A DNA stretch of 64,000 bases. Source: Helicobacter heilmannii. GTDB taxonomy: Bacteria > Campylobacterota > Campylobacteria > Campylobacterales > Helicobacteraceae. Made by a program: the position numbers and the translations under genes. Shown piece by piece: positions 35,709 through 44,586 of the stretch. Numbering within the stretch: position 1 is the first letter of the stretch; each line of letters opens with the position of its first letter. The DNA is taken from positions 236,244 to 300,243 of the forward strand of contig NZ_CDMK01000001.1 in assembly GCF_001283065.1 (NCBI RefSeq), read 5' to 3'. Below the pieces are notes generated by a model, which was not told the origin of the DNA, searched no databases, and saw only the letters and a program-made list of their open reading frames with translations.

Positions 35709-36938
35709 CTACTGGGTGCGGGCAATGATCTCCAAAGGATTAATGTGTTTGTCTTTGAGGGTAACCTCAAAGCTCAAGCGTTGGTCGATGCGCCCGATCA
35801 CATAACCCTTTTGCACCCGCAGACCGTGCCGAATGGTGGGGGCGATTTTGTCCAGCTGGGAGTAAATGGTGTGCATGCCGTCTTTATGCTCAATGATGAT
35901 GACCTTTTTTAAGATTGGTACTTCCTTGGCATACACCACCCGCCCATCAAGGATGTTGCGCACCACTGCGTTGGGCTTGGTGGACACCAAAGTGACCGAT
36001 TCGTTAAAGACCTTGAGTTTATACACGGGGTCAAAGTAGGGCCCAAATTTTTGCACAATTTTATAGCTAGCTAAAGGGGCGATGGTTTTTGGCCCATTGT
36101 AGGCGGTGGTGCTGATGTCCCTGTAAGAGCTCGCCACTTGGCGCACCTCTAGGGGGGCTTGCAGTCCTGCAGTGGTGTGGACTTGCTCTTGGGGGTGTTT
36201 TTGGTGCTCGAGCTCTTTTTGCTTGACAATATTTAGAGAGGCTAAGAGTTTGTCTAACCCCTTGCGTTCCTTGTCTAAATTTTCTAGCTTTTTATTGTAA
36301 AGGGCGAGTTCCTCTTGCATTTTAGCGATCACATTCTGTTGCTTAGCAACCATGTCTTGTAGATTGTGTTTGCGCTCTTTTTGGGCGGCGATGGTCGCGC
36401 CCATTTGACTGATGTTTTTTGTAATTTGGGCGATACGGGCATTGATCTGCTCCTCTTTAGCATTCAAGTTGGCAAGGCGTGTGCGTGAGTTGCGGTTCAA
36501 ATACTTAAAGGCGGTTTGGAGCATGATGTCCTCAGTGGTGGCCAAATCCTGTTTATCTAGGATCATCACAAATAAAATGTCCTTTAAGAGAATGCTCGTT
36601 ACTGAGTCTTGGATTTTACTGCGGCTCTTTTGTAGATTCTCCAAAAAGAGGCGATTTTCCTCCAAAGATTTTTCTTGGGCTTGGTTTTGGACTTGGTTCT
36701 TGTCAATGTCCCTTTGGATGTCTTGTATTTGTCTAGAGAGCTCCTGGCTTTGGCGATATTTTTGGTTAATGGCACTACCTAAGAGGTTGAGACGATTGCT
36801 GATCTTGCTCTTTTCTAGGGCTGTGGCTTTGAGTTTATTTTGACTCAAAGTGATGTTCTTATCAATGTCTGCGACCGATTGGCTGTTTAGTGCTCCCAAC
36901 GCTAAACAACACACCAAGAGTACCGCTCTTTTTTTCAT
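35709..36938 (-). CDS. EnvC-like septal protein with degenerate M23 domain
   Basis: The open frame begins at 37031, but the ATG at 36938 overlaps the ftsX stop (ATGA) and gives a signal peptide, MKKRAVLLVCCLALGALNS. The 409-residue product has a long coiled coil (about residues 25-240) with many Gln, Lys and Leu, then a C-terminal LytM/M23 domain. The zinc ligands of active M23 peptidases (HxxxD and HxH) are missing: the domain reads VFNESVTLVS and IYSQLDKI, then SFEVTLKDKHINP, with no HxH. It is therefore probably a regulator, like E. coli EnvC, that activates an amidase. It lies directly behind ftsE and ftsX, as in H. pylori HP0750. Confidence 0.88.
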   Translation of the reverse strand: MKKRAVLLVCCLALGALNSQSVADIDKNITLSQNKLKATALEKSKISNRLNLLGSAINQKYRQSQELSRQIQDIQRDIDKNQVQNQAQEKSLEENRLFLENLQKSRSKIQDSVTSILLKDILFVMILDKQDLATTEDIMLQTAFKYLNRNSRTRLANLNAKEEQINARIAQITKNISQMGATIAAQKERKHNLQDMVAKQQNVIAKMQEELALYNKKLENLDKERKGLDKLLASLNIVKQKELEHQKHPQEQVHTTAGLQAPLEVRQVASSYRDISTTAYNGPKTIAPLASYKIVQKFGPYFDPVYKLKVFNESVTLVSTKPNAVVRNILDGRVVYAKEVPILKKVIIIEHKDGMHTIYSQLDKIAPTIRHGLRVQKGYVIGRIDQRLSFEVTLKDKHINPLEIIARTQ

Positions 36939-37747
36939 GCCACAACTCTCCTTCGGATGACAACGATCCATACACAAAACAAGGACACAACCACTGAGAT
37001 GAATAAAAAGATCAAGGTGTCCTCTTGCCACACAAATAAACGGCCGTTGATCTCCAACACTTGAGCAATGGTTTGGAAGCGATCCTGCAAGGACAGATAC
37101 AAGCTCCCCACAAACACCACCCCGCTAGCGATCGCCGAGTCGATCAAGGCAAGCCTAAACAAAAAGCCATTTTTGATCCGCATGGGTGCGCCCAACAAGT
37201 CCATGATCTCGATGCGCTTGGCGTATTGCAAATGCCACACACTGATTTGCTTGACAAGCAAGAGAATGGATAGCACGCCCACAATGGATGCAAAAATAAG
37301 CGTATTTTTTTTGAGCAAAAGCAATAGGCGGTATTCTTGGTCATGGGTCTTGCTAAAGACCTCCACCTTCTCCACACCCGGGATTTTTAAAAGCCGTTGG
37401 TTGATTTGGTTTAGTTGCTCTAAGGTGGGGAATAAGGACAATTTGAGCGAATAAAAGAAAGGCAGGTTCTTTTTAAGATTGGCAATGCTCGTCGCATTTA
37501 AATTCTGCTTCAAGTGTTCTAAAAGCGTATCGGGGCTGATAAGGTCTAAGGATATGCTGCTTGGGATGTTCTGGCGAATGAATTGTAGGGAGATCTTTTG
37601 GTGGCTCACGATGGTGATGGCGTAATTCTTAGACAGCTTTTCCTCACGGATATGCACCGCCCGCTGGATAAACAAAATGCTCTCCAAACTGAATAAAAGA
37701 GCGATTAAGGGCAGTAAAAAAGCCAAATGCTCCTTAAGTGTATTCAT
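36935..37747 (-). CDS. ftsX: Cell division protein FtsX
   Basis: Inner-membrane partner of FtsE. The open frame reaches 37759, but ATG at 37747 overlaps the ftsE stop. The 270-residue protein has an N-terminal transmembrane segment (LAFLLPLIALLFSLESIL), a periplasmic domain of about 110 residues and three further segments at the C-terminus. The FtsX fold is indicated by the four-segment plan and by the neighbouring gene. FtsEX uses ATP to bend EnvC and activate amidases at the septum. Overlaps the EnvC-like gene by 4 bases. Confidence 0.93.
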   Translation of the reverse strand: MNTLKEHLAFLLPLIALLFSLESILFIQRAVHIREEKLSKNYAITIVSHQKISLQFIRQNIPSSISLDLISPDTLLEHLKQNLNATSIANLKKNLPFFYSLKLSLFPTLEQLNQINQRLLKIPGVEKVEVFSKTHDQEYRLLLLLKKNTLIFASIVGVLSILLLVKQISVWHLQYAKRIEIMDLLGAPMRIKNGFLFRLALIDSAIASGVVFVGSLYLSLQDRFQTIAQVLEINGRLFVWQEDTLIFLFISVVVSLFCVWIVVIRRRVVA

Positions 37748-38405
37748 GCACCTCTCCATCCTTGATATAAAGCTTGCGGTAAGGGATGTTAAGATTGCTA
37801 GGGATTCTGTGCGTCACCACCACAATGGTGATGTCTAATTGTTTGTTTGCCCCCTTTAGCAAACTCCAAATCATGTCGCTTGAGTAGTCGTCCAAATTGC
37901 CCGTGGGCTCGTCGGCTAGGATTAAAAAAGGCTTGTGGGCGATCGCCCTAGCCATCGCCACCCTCTGTTGCTCTCCACCGCTCAGCTCCAAAGGGTAGCG
38001 GTTAGACTTGTAGAGCAAATCCACATGCGCTAAAAGCTTTTCGGCTTGGATATTGCACTCCTCTTTTTTGTAGCCATTAATGATCATGGGCAATTTAATG
38101 TTCTGCTCCACCGTCCACTCTTCAATGAGTTTATAATCTTGAAACACCACCCCGATATTGCGTCTAAGCTCGTTGATAAAACCCTTAGAAGCCCGGTTCA
38201 CGCTGATATTACACACCTCTAAATCCCCCCCCAAAATGGGTAAATCCCCGTATAAGGAGCGTAAAAGCGTGCTCTTCCCGCTCCCGCTCGCCCCAGAGAT
38301 GAACACAAAGTCCTTTTGTTCTATCTTAAAATGCGCCCCCTTGATCACCCACTCATCTCTTTTATAGCCCAAAGACAAGTCCCGCGCAAAAATGATGCTT
38401 CCCAA
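37734..38405 (-). CDS. ftsE: Cell division ATP-binding protein FtsE
   Basis: ABC ATPase of 223 residues. The start is TTG at 38405 after AGGAGG, which lies at the end of trmB; a longer open frame would overlap trmB and is rejected. Motifs: Walker [12 protein letters not shown], signature [15 protein letters not shown], Walker [12 protein letters not shown] and the switch VVVTHR. It binds FtsX. The TTG start within a trmB-stop/Shine-Dalgarno overlap suggests coupled translation. Confidence 0.94.
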   Translation of the reverse strand: MGSIIFARDLSLGYKRDEWVIKGAHFKIEQKDFVFISGASGSGKSTLLRSLYGDLPILGGDLEVCNISVNRASKGFINELRRNIGVVFQDYKLIEEWTVEQNIKLPMIINGYKKEECNIQAEKLLAHVDLLYKSNRYPLELSGGEQQRVAMARAIAHKPFLILADEPTGNLDDYSSDMIWSLLKGANKQLDITIVVVTHRIPSNLNIPYRKLYIKDGEVHEYT

Positions 38406-38407
38406 CT

Positions 38408-39559
38408 TTAAACCTCCTGTAAAAGAGCGCACAACGCTTCGTGGGCGTGGCACTGCGCCCTCGTATTAAAAGGTGCACCCCCCACATACTCCACGCCCCC
38501 ACCCCCACGATCCCAACAAAGGATTTTATTCAAGGGGGAGCGCACATCGCCTAAACTCACCGCGAGTAACCATAGTTCCTTGTATTCTAGCACATCTTGG
38601 ATATTTAGGAAGTGATCTTCCCCCATTTGGGGTTTTTCCTGCCATAAACGCGCTGCTTTTGCCCCCTTTGATTTGACATTTTGGGTTATTGGCAACAACA
38701 AAGGCAAGCTAGGGCGCGTGGATTTCGTGCTAGATTTCAAGCGCAAGTCGTAAATGTCCTTTTCTTGGCGTACCCAACGGGCTTCGTATTTACTCACCAC
38801 CTCTTGGGGAGCGTTCTTGGCAATGGTGGCGTGGCAAGTGGGCGCATCCAAGGCGAGCTCTAGGCTGGACTTAAAATACTCCAAACTATCTGTTCTTAGC
38901 CAAATCTCCCCATGTGGGCGCAAAATGGCGAGCATGTTCTTTAAAGTGTGGGGGGTGAAAATGCGCCGATTAGGTTGCTTGGGCCATGGCATGGGAAAGT
39001 GTATGTCTAACCTCTCGCAATTTGGGGGCAACACCTCTAAAAGTGTCCGTGCATCGGCGTGGGCGATATAAAGGTTTGTGAGCCCCAAGAGCTCGATTTG
39101 GCGCAACACCTGCTCTATAGAGGGGGTATGCACCTCTAAGCCAAGATAGATATTTTCAGGGTTTGCCCGCGCTTTTTTAAGCAAGAAACGCCCCGAGCCA
39201 AAGCCAATTTCTAAATAAAATTTCTCGAAGTCAAAACGCTTAAAATCCATCAAAAACGCCCGATTGGGGCAGTAGCTTAGGGCTAAATTGCCTCTAACCT
39301 GCTTGCCATAATGGCTTAAAATCTCTAGGGCGTGTTGCAAGAGCCCCACGGGGATGGGGCGACTGGATTTCTCTCCCTTGCATAAAACCCCTCCCTCTTG
39401 TGTAATTTTGAGCAAACAAAAATCACTGGAGGGGTGTTGCACCCGTATCAGGCTCACTTTAGAGTCTCTTAAACTCTTGGCTTCATAGCAAAATTTAAAG
39501 CCCCCCTCTTCAAAGGGCATGGGCGGTGTGGCGAGCTCTTTGGCATAGAAATGGGGCAT
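38408..39559 (-). CDS. trmB: tRNA (guanine-N7-)-methyltransferase
   Basis: Methylates G46 of tRNA. The 383-residue product carries an N-terminal extension of about 130 residues, characteristic of Helicobacter, then the class I SAM fold EIGFGSGRFLL and the acidic strand LGLEVH. The catalytic region is RLDIHFPMPWPKQPNRR, followed by HGEIWLRTDS. A C-terminal tail of about 100 residues shows no recognised motif. E. coli TrmB is about 240 residues, so extra domains are notable but typical here. Same place in H. pylori is HP0747. Confidence 0.92.
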   Translation of the reverse strand: MPHFYAKELATPPMPFEEGGFKFCYEAKSLRDSKVSLIRVQHPSSDFCLLKITQEGGVLCKGEKSSRPIPVGLLQHALEILSHYGKQVRGNLALSYCPNRAFLMDFKRFDFEKFYLEIGFGSGRFLLKKARANPENIYLGLEVHTPSIEQVLRQIELLGLTNLYIAHADARTLLEVLPPNCERLDIHFPMPWPKQPNRRIFTPHTLKNMLAILRPHGEIWLRTDSLEYFKSSLELALDAPTCHATIAKNAPQEVVSKYEARWVRQEKDIYDLRLKSSTKSTRPSLPLLLPITQNVKSKGAKAARLWQEKPQMGEDHFLNIQDVLEYKELWLLAVSLGDVRSPLNKILCWDRGGGGVEYVGGAPFNTRAQCHAHEALCALLQEV

Positions 39560-39560
39560 G

Positions 39561-40811
39561 CTAGCGATCCAAGCGTAGTTCCACTTCTTTGCTCGGGCGC
39601 GACTCCAGTCCAGCAGAGTCGATACTCACCACTTGGTAGCGGTATTTCTGTCCATTTTCCATGTGCTTGTCAATGAATTGCGTGGTGGTTAAGTTGCCAA
39701 AACGCAGAGGGCTAGAATTGGAATTACCATCAAAGCGGTAAACGGCATAGGATTTCACTCGCCCATCGCTCACTCCCTGCCACTCAATGATTGCCTGCCC
39801 ATCCTCAATCGTGCCCTTGGTGATGATGGGCGTGGCAGGGCGTGGCAAAGTCATGCCCCTAGTGGCTTCAGCGGGCATCGCCCCCTCCAAGCCACCGCTA
39901 TCCACCGCCACAACTTTATAAAAGCGTTGTGCCCCGTCCATATCCACCTCATCGGTGTAGTGAGGGACCTTTGTTTCGGCAATACTCTTAAAATGCCCAT
40001 CTATGTGGTTTGTGGCATACACGCGGTAAGCAACCACATCACTTTGGTTTGAAGGAGTCCACGAGATCTCCACCTTGCGTGTTAAGTTGGTGCTCGCCTG
40101 CAAATTTGTAAGGGGCAGAGGCAGGGGCTTGGTTTGCCCCTCCACCACCGCGCTAGGCAGAGATTTTGCCCCATCAAAGTTCTCGGCAATCACCCGGTAG
40201 CGTTGCTTCACCCCATTGGGTAAATTCTTGTCAAAATACTCCACATACAAGCGGTTTTTCACCACTCCGATATTAGAAAACTTGCCATCAGGGTTCTGCC
40301 GTTGTACAATGTAGCGGGCAATACTGGGGTTGGGGTGCGGACTCCAAAAGATTTTAATCTCTTGGGAGCTTGCTTGACTTGCAAAAACTCTTTCTACGGG
40401 GTTGATATAAGAAGTGTGCACGGGGATGGTCGCTGACATTTGCGAAATACCCCCATTTTTACCAATGGTGGCGATTTGGTAGGTGTAGTCGGTTTGCGGG
40501 GTCAACCCATCATCGTAGTAATGCGTGGCTAGGGGGTTTTTAATGGTGGCAACCCGCCGGTAGGTTTGGTCTTTTTGCATGCGATAAATCGCAAAGCCTT
40601 CAATGAGCCAAGGCTTGTCAATCGCCTGCCACTCAAAGCCCACCGACTCCACATCATTAATGGTTCTAATGCCCTGCACCACAGGCAGGTTAGCGTTAGT
40701 CGCCTCTTGCTGTTGGCTGAAAGAGAGCGTGTCGTTCTTACGGGGGTGGGCACAACTGCTAAAAATCAGCCCCAAACAAATCAAAAATACGGCGTTCCTG
40801 TAAAAACCCAT
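39561..40811 (-). CDS. Lipoprotein with fibronectin type III repeats
   Basis: A 416-residue protein with a lipobox (LGLIFSSC, Cys20 as lipid anchor) and three to four fibronectin type III domains. FN3 landmarks are the repeated VSWTP-, IEWQG- and FWSPH-like strands and Tyr/Ala-rich AYRVYA, SYAVYR and KYRYQV patterns. It is probably anchored in the outer membrane facing the periplasm or exported. The start lies inside rluD by 53 bases. Same place in H. pylori is HP0746. Function is unknown. Confidence 0.85.
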   Translation of the reverse strand: MGFYRNAVFLICLGLIFSSCAHPRKNDTLSFSQQQEATNANLPVVQGIRTINDVESVGFEWQAIDKPWLIEGFAIYRMQKDQTYRRVATIKNPLATHYYDDGLTPQTDYTYQIATIGKNGGISQMSATIPVHTSYINPVERVFASQASSQEIKIFWSPHPNPSIARYIVQRQNPDGKFSNIGVVKNRLYVEYFDKNLPNGVKQRYRVIAENFDGAKSLPSAVVEGQTKPLPLPLTNLQASTNLTRKVEISWTPSNQSDVVAYRVYATNHIDGHFKSIAETKVPHYTDEVDMDGAQRFYKVVAVDSGGLEGAMPAEATRGMTLPRPATPIITKGTIEDGQAIIEWQGVSDGRVKSYAVYRFDGNSNSSPLRFGNLTTTQFIDKHMENGQKYRYQVVSIDSAGLESRPSKEVELRLDR

Positions 40812-41730
40812 CCCACGAAACCTCTTGAAAATTATTTTGCAGATATTCTAGCATATCAGGTAAAATTTGGGCTTTAAAAAACAGGCTCTGCCCTGTACTC
40901 GGGTGGGTACAATACAGCAAATAAGCGTGGAGCAAAATCCGCCCATTGTAGCTGTTGGCTTGCCCATATAAAGGGTCGCCCACAATATGGCGGTTTAAAC
41001 TCTCCAAATGGGCGCGGATTTGGTGCGTACGCCCGCTATAAAGCTTTATGGCTATGAGTTGTTGCCCTTTGGCGTTGGTGATAAGAGGCATAAATGCACT
41101 TTTAGACCACTTGCCCCCATTGATTTCTTGGCGCAAAGCGTCTAAATTTGTCATTTTTAAGCGGTTCTTAGGATGACGGCCTAAATGGCACTCTACTTTA
41201 ATGGGCGCGTTTAAAGGCGTACTTAAAATGGCTAGATAATAACGCCCCATCTCTTTGCTTTTAAGTTGTGCAGCTAGGTGAGCGTGGGCATGGTTGGTTT
41301 TGGCAATGACGATCGCCCCGCTCGTGTCCTTATCAAGGCGATGCACAATCCCACAGCGCAGCTCCCCACTAAGGCTAGACAAAGTATAGCCCTTGGCTTG
41401 TAAATGCTCCATTAAAGTCAGTTCATACACTCCACGGGCCGGATGCACCACCAAATACGGCGGTTTATTCAGCACCAACAAATCCGCATCCTCATAAATC
41501 ACCTCAAAATCTAAGGGTGCACAAACGGGCAATTCTGCTGCCTTTGGAGGCGTGAAAACCACCAAATCCCCCACTTTGAGCTTTAGCCCCCCCTTGTTGC
41601 AAACCTTGGCATTCACCTGCACACAGCCTGCCTTGATGCACCGCAGGGCTTGATTGGTTGCCACGCCCAACTGCGTGGCTAAAAAGCGGTCCAAACGCCC
41701 CGCCTCTCTGACGCATAATTCCTGCTCCAT
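40759..41730 (-). CDS. rluD: Large-subunit rRNA pseudouridine synthase, RluD/RluC family
   Basis: Isomerises uridines of 23S rRNA. The 323-residue product has an N-terminal S4 RNA-binding domain (LDRFLATQLGVATNQALRCI) and the catalytic loop RLDKDTSGAIVIAKT with the active Asp. GRTHQIRAHLESLNRHIVGD completes the family pattern. RluD, RluC and RluA cannot be separated by eye; the symbol follows the H. pylori neighbour order (HP0745). First gene of the minus-strand cluster to EnvC-like. Confidence 0.88.
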   Translation of the reverse strand: MEQELCVREAGRLDRFLATQLGVATNQALRCIKAGCVQVNAKVCNKGGLKLKVGDLVVFTPPKAAELPVCAPLDFEVIYEDADLLVLNKPPYLVVHPARGVYELTLMEHLQAKGYTLSSLSGELRCGIVHRLDKDTSGAIVIAKTNHAHAHLAAQLKSKEMGRYYLAILSTPLNAPIKVECHLGRHPKNRLKMTNLDALRQEINGGKWSKSAFMPLITNAKGQQLIAIKLYSGRTHQIRAHLESLNRHIVGDPLYGQANSYNGRILLHAYLLYCTHPSTGQSLFFKAQILPDMLEYLQNNFQEVSWDGFLQERRIFDLFGADF

Positions 41731-41766
41731 GTTATCCTTTCACCCCTATTTTAACAAAACTTTGGA

Positions 41767-41801
41767 TATAATTTAAGTTTTAATTTTCATAATCATTTAA
41801 G
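41767..41801 (+). promoter_or_regulatory. Promoter with AT-rich iron-regulator-like site before feoB
   Basis: TATAAT at 41767-41772, then TTTTAATTTTCATAATCATT (41779-41798), an A/T-rich stretch of the type bound by Helicobacter Fur at iron-uptake genes. The start codon is at 41814. Assignment to Fur is inference from the gene role and composition. Confidence 0.45.
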
Positions 41802-41813
41802 GTTTAACAGGCC

Positions 41814-43685
41814 ATGCAAACAATCACTGTCGCCCTCGTGGGGCAACCCAATGTCGGCAAAAGTTCGCTCATCAATGCCCTAAGCGGGGCGCATTTAAAA
41901 GTCGGCAATTTTGCAGGCGTTACGGTGGAAAAAACCCAAGTACAAACCATCTATAAAGATACACAAATCACCATCATAGATCTGCCCGGTATTTACGCCC
42001 TAAACGGCTTCACCCTAGAAGAAAAGCTCACCAGGAAGTTTTTAGACACCCAAAACTATGATTTAATCTTGAATGTCTTGGATTGCACAAATTTGGAGCG
42101 CAATTTGGCCCTAAGTGCCCAATTACTCAAACTATCCCATAAAACCCTGCTTGCCTTGAATATGTTTGATGAGGCTCAACAAGAGGGGCTAGAGATAGAC
42201 ACCAAGACCCTAGCGTATAAATTAAATGCCCCCTGCATCCCCACCTCCGCCTACAAGCACATCAACATCAACGCCCTATTAGACGCGATCATTGCCCTAC
42301 ACAACGCCCCCCAGCCCACCCACAAATCTCCAAACCCCGAGCTAAGGTCCACCCAAGCCGACCTACATTTTTGCAGACAACTTGCCAAAGAAGTGAGCAA
42401 GCAGACCAAGCCCACCCCCACGCGCAAGCTTGATCGTCTCTTTTTGCACGAGTACTATGGCCTGCCGATTTTCTTAGGCCTCATGTTCCTCGTTTTTGCT
42501 TTAAGCTTCTTTGTGGGTGGGCTCGGGCAGGATTTGGTGGATAACCTCTTTGCCTTTTTAAGCCAAAGTCTAAAAGAATACATTCCTAATGCCCAAATCG
42601 CCTCAATGCTTAGCGATGGCGTGGTGGCGGGCGTGGGGGCGGTGCTCTCTTTCTTACCCCTCATTGTCGTCTTGTATCTAGGTATCGGGCTTTTGGAGGG
42701 CACGGGGTATATGAGCCGTGTTGCCTTCTTGCTCGATGGAATTTTGCGTAAGTTTGGCCTGCATGGCAAGAGTTTTATCCCTCTTGTGACGGGCTTTGGC
42801 TGTTCCGTGCCAGCCTACATGGCAACCCGCACCCTGCAAAATCAACACGAAAAGTTAATCACTTTATTTGTCATTGGGTTTATGAGTTGCAGTGCAAGAC
42901 TGCCCATTTATGTCCTCTTCATCGGCTCGTTCTTCCCCCAAAAATACGCCAGTTTTATACTCTTTGCCATTTACATTTTGGGGGCTTTGGTGGCGTTACT
43001 GATGGCAAAGTTTTTAAATTTGAGTGTTTTTAGGGGCAAGCAAGAGTCTTTTGTGATGGAAATGCCAAAATACCGCCTACCAAGCGCGAAAGTGCTTTTC
43101 TTTGGCATTTACACCAAGAGCCTTTCTTACATCAAAAAGGCGGGGACTTATATTTTGGGCGGTTCGCTTTTAATTTGGTTTGCCTCGCAATACCCCAAGC
43201 CAGATTTAGCCCCCTATGAAGCCACAAGGGCGCAGATTCAAAAAAACTCCCTAAGCCCTAAAGCCAAAGAGCAAGTCCTGCGGGATTTGCAGGACAAACA
43301 AGATCGAGAGATTTTAGAAAATAGCTTCGTGGGGCGCATTGGACGGGGCATTGATGGGGTATTTCAGCCTATGGATTTTGATTGGCGTTTGAGCGTGTCC
43401 CTTGTTACGGGCTTTATGGCTAAGGAAGTGGTGGTTTCCACTTTGGCGGTGTTGTATGCGGGGCAAAAAGAGCCACACGCCCTAAGACAGAGTGTGCGTC
43501 TGCCTTCAGCGATCGCCTTTATCGTGTTTGTCATGTTTTACATCCCTTGTTTTGCAGCAACCATCACCTTTGGCAAGGAGGCGGGGGGCTTTAAATTCGT
43601 GGTGTATCTCTTCGTTTTCACCACCGCAGTGGCGTATGTGTTCTCTCTCATTGCTTATGGGGTAACAAGTTTGTTTGTTTCTTAA
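41814..43685 (+). CDS. feoB: Ferrous iron transporter FeoB
   Basis: Takes up Fe2+ across the inner membrane and is needed for gastric colonisation in H. pylori. The 623-residue protein has an N-terminal G domain with G1 GQPNVGKSS, G3 DLPGIYAL and G4 NMFD. A GDI-like helical part follows, and then the membrane domain with Gate motifs (GFGCSVPAYMATR and PCFAATITFGKE). It is shorter than E. coli FeoB (773), like other epsilonproteobacterial members. No feoA is adjacent. It has its own promoter and lies 96 bases from pfr. Confidence 0.96.
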   Translation: MQTITVALVGQPNVGKSSLINALSGAHLKVGNFAGVTVEKTQVQTIYKDTQITIIDLPGIYALNGFTLEEKLTRKFLDTQNYDLILNVLDCTNLERNLALSAQLLKLSHKTLLALNMFDEAQQEGLEIDTKTLAYKLNAPCIPTSAYKHININALLDAIIALHNAPQPTHKSPNPELRSTQADLHFCRQLAKEVSKQTKPTPTRKLDRLFLHEYYGLPIFLGLMFLVFALSFFVGGLGQDLVDNLFAFLSQSLKEYIPNAQIASMLSDGVVAGVGAVLSFLPLIVVLYLGIGLLEGTGYMSRVAFLLDGILRKFGLHGKSFIPLVTGFGCSVPAYMATRTLQNQHEKLITLFVIGFMSCSARLPIYVLFIGSFFPQKYASFILFAIYILGALVALLMAKFLNLSVFRGKQESFVMEMPKYRLPSAKVLFFGIYTKSLSYIKKAGTYILGGSLLIWFASQYPKPDLAPYEATRAQIQKNSLSPKAKEQVLRDLQDKQDREILENSFVGRIGRGIDGVFQPMDFDWRLSVSLVTGFMAKEVVVSTLAVLYAGQKEPHALRQSVRLPSAIAFIVFVMFYIPCFAATITFGKEAGGFKFVVYLFVFTTAVAYVFSLIAYGVTSLFVS

Positions 43686-43700
43686 AATATTGGATATTTT

Positions 43701-43752
43701 GAGAAAATAGAGACTAAAAACCTTGACTTTATTTTCTCATTTAGGCTATAAT
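43701..43752 (+). promoter_or_regulatory. pfr promoter with inverted repeat across the -35
   Basis: TTGACT (43723-43728) and TATAAT (43747-43752) with 18-base spacing form an unusually complete promoter for this genus. GAGAAAATA (43701-43709) and TATTTTCTC (43730-43738) are a perfect 9-bp inverted repeat, 20 bases apart, that encloses the -35. In H. pylori pfr is repressed by iron-free (apo) Fur. This dyad is a candidate operator. Confidence 0.6.
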
Positions 43753-43781
43753 AATGATACAAACTAGGGAAAGGAGTTTTT

Positions 43782-44276
43782 ATGTTGCCTCAAGAAACTG
43801 TAAAATTACTTAACGGACAAGTGATGGATGAGTTCTACTCTGCAAACCTTTACATGAGCATGAGCTCTTGGTGCTACACCCACGGCTTTGATGGGGCGGG
43901 GTTATTCTTATTTGACCATGCCAGCGATGAATACGCGCACGCCACCAAGATCATCACCTATCTCAATGAAAACGAAGTGGGCGTGCATTTAAAGGAAGTC
44001 AAAGCCCCCGAACACGAGTTTAAAGACCTTTTTGAAATCTTTGAAAAGGCTTATAAGCACGAACAACACATCACCCACTCCATCAACAACTTGGTGGATC
44101 ACATGCTTGCCCACAAAGACTACGCCACCTTCAACTTCTTGCAATGGTATGTCGCCGAACAGCACGAAGAAGAAGTCTTGTTTAAAAATATCCTCGACAA
44201 AATCAAGCTCATGGGCGAGAGTGGGCATGGCTTGTATCTTGCCGACCAGTACATCCGCAACATTGTAAAAAAATAA
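43782..44276 (+). CDS. pfr: Non-haem ferritin
   Basis: Stores iron in a 24-subunit shell. The 164-residue product carries the ferroxidase ligands: Glu in MDEFYSANLYMSM and HASDEYAHATKI, and Gln/Glu in VAEQHEEEVLFKNIL. Start ATG follows AAAGGAG. With feoB upstream, uptake and storage genes lie side by side. In H. pylori these genes are apart (feoB HP0687, pfr HP0653). Full length. Confidence 0.97.
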   Translation: MLPQETVKLLNGQVMDEFYSANLYMSMSSWCYTHGFDGAGLFLFDHASDEYAHATKIITYLNENEVGVHLKEVKAPEHEFKDLFEIFEKAYKHEQHITHSINNLVDHMLAHKDYATFNFLQWYVAEQHEEEVLFKNILDKIKLMGESGHGLYLADQYIRNIVKK

Positions 44277-44287
44277 GGCGTGCGCCC

Positions 44288-44311
44288 CCCATGGCCAATG
44301 TTGGCTGTGGG
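44288..44311 (+). terminator. Hairpin after pfr
   Basis: CCCATGGCCAA (44288-44298) pairs with TTGGCTGTGGG (44301-44311), with two G-U pairs, 12 bases after the pfr stop. No U-run follows. Confidence 0.4.
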
Positions 44312-44586
44312 TCAAGAGAGCATGGCAGATGATTTAGGACGCGGGTTAAGTGGCAAATGCTTGAAATCATCCTTGCTCTATGTTTAAAACCATCTGCTCC
44401 TCCGTTTGTACCTCTGCGATCCATTTCGTGTGGTTGTCCTCAATGCGAGTTTTTGACTTTGAAGGGGGATCGCGGCTTCAAGCTAGCTCTATTCTAGAGG
44501 TGCGTTTAAACGCCTTGATATGAGAAAGTCATCTGCACCGGTGGTTCGGACTTCCTCTAAAAGGGGGCACCTTAAATACCGTTTGG
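44312..44586. other. Non-coding spacer with a repeat shared with 14968
   Basis: GATCGCGGCTTCAAGC at 44468-44483 is identical to 14968-14983 in the IS-end remnant, and the next AGCT also agrees. Nothing else is recognised. It marks the left edge of the accessory island. Confidence 0.4.

Noticed and set aside
38406..38453. Upstream extension of ftsE (16 extra codons)
   Set aside because: It overlaps trmB and skips the AGGAGG before the TTG start; the extension has no homology pattern.
44288..44311. Strong intrinsic terminator for pfr
   Set aside because: The stem is good but no U-run follows; reported only with low confidence.
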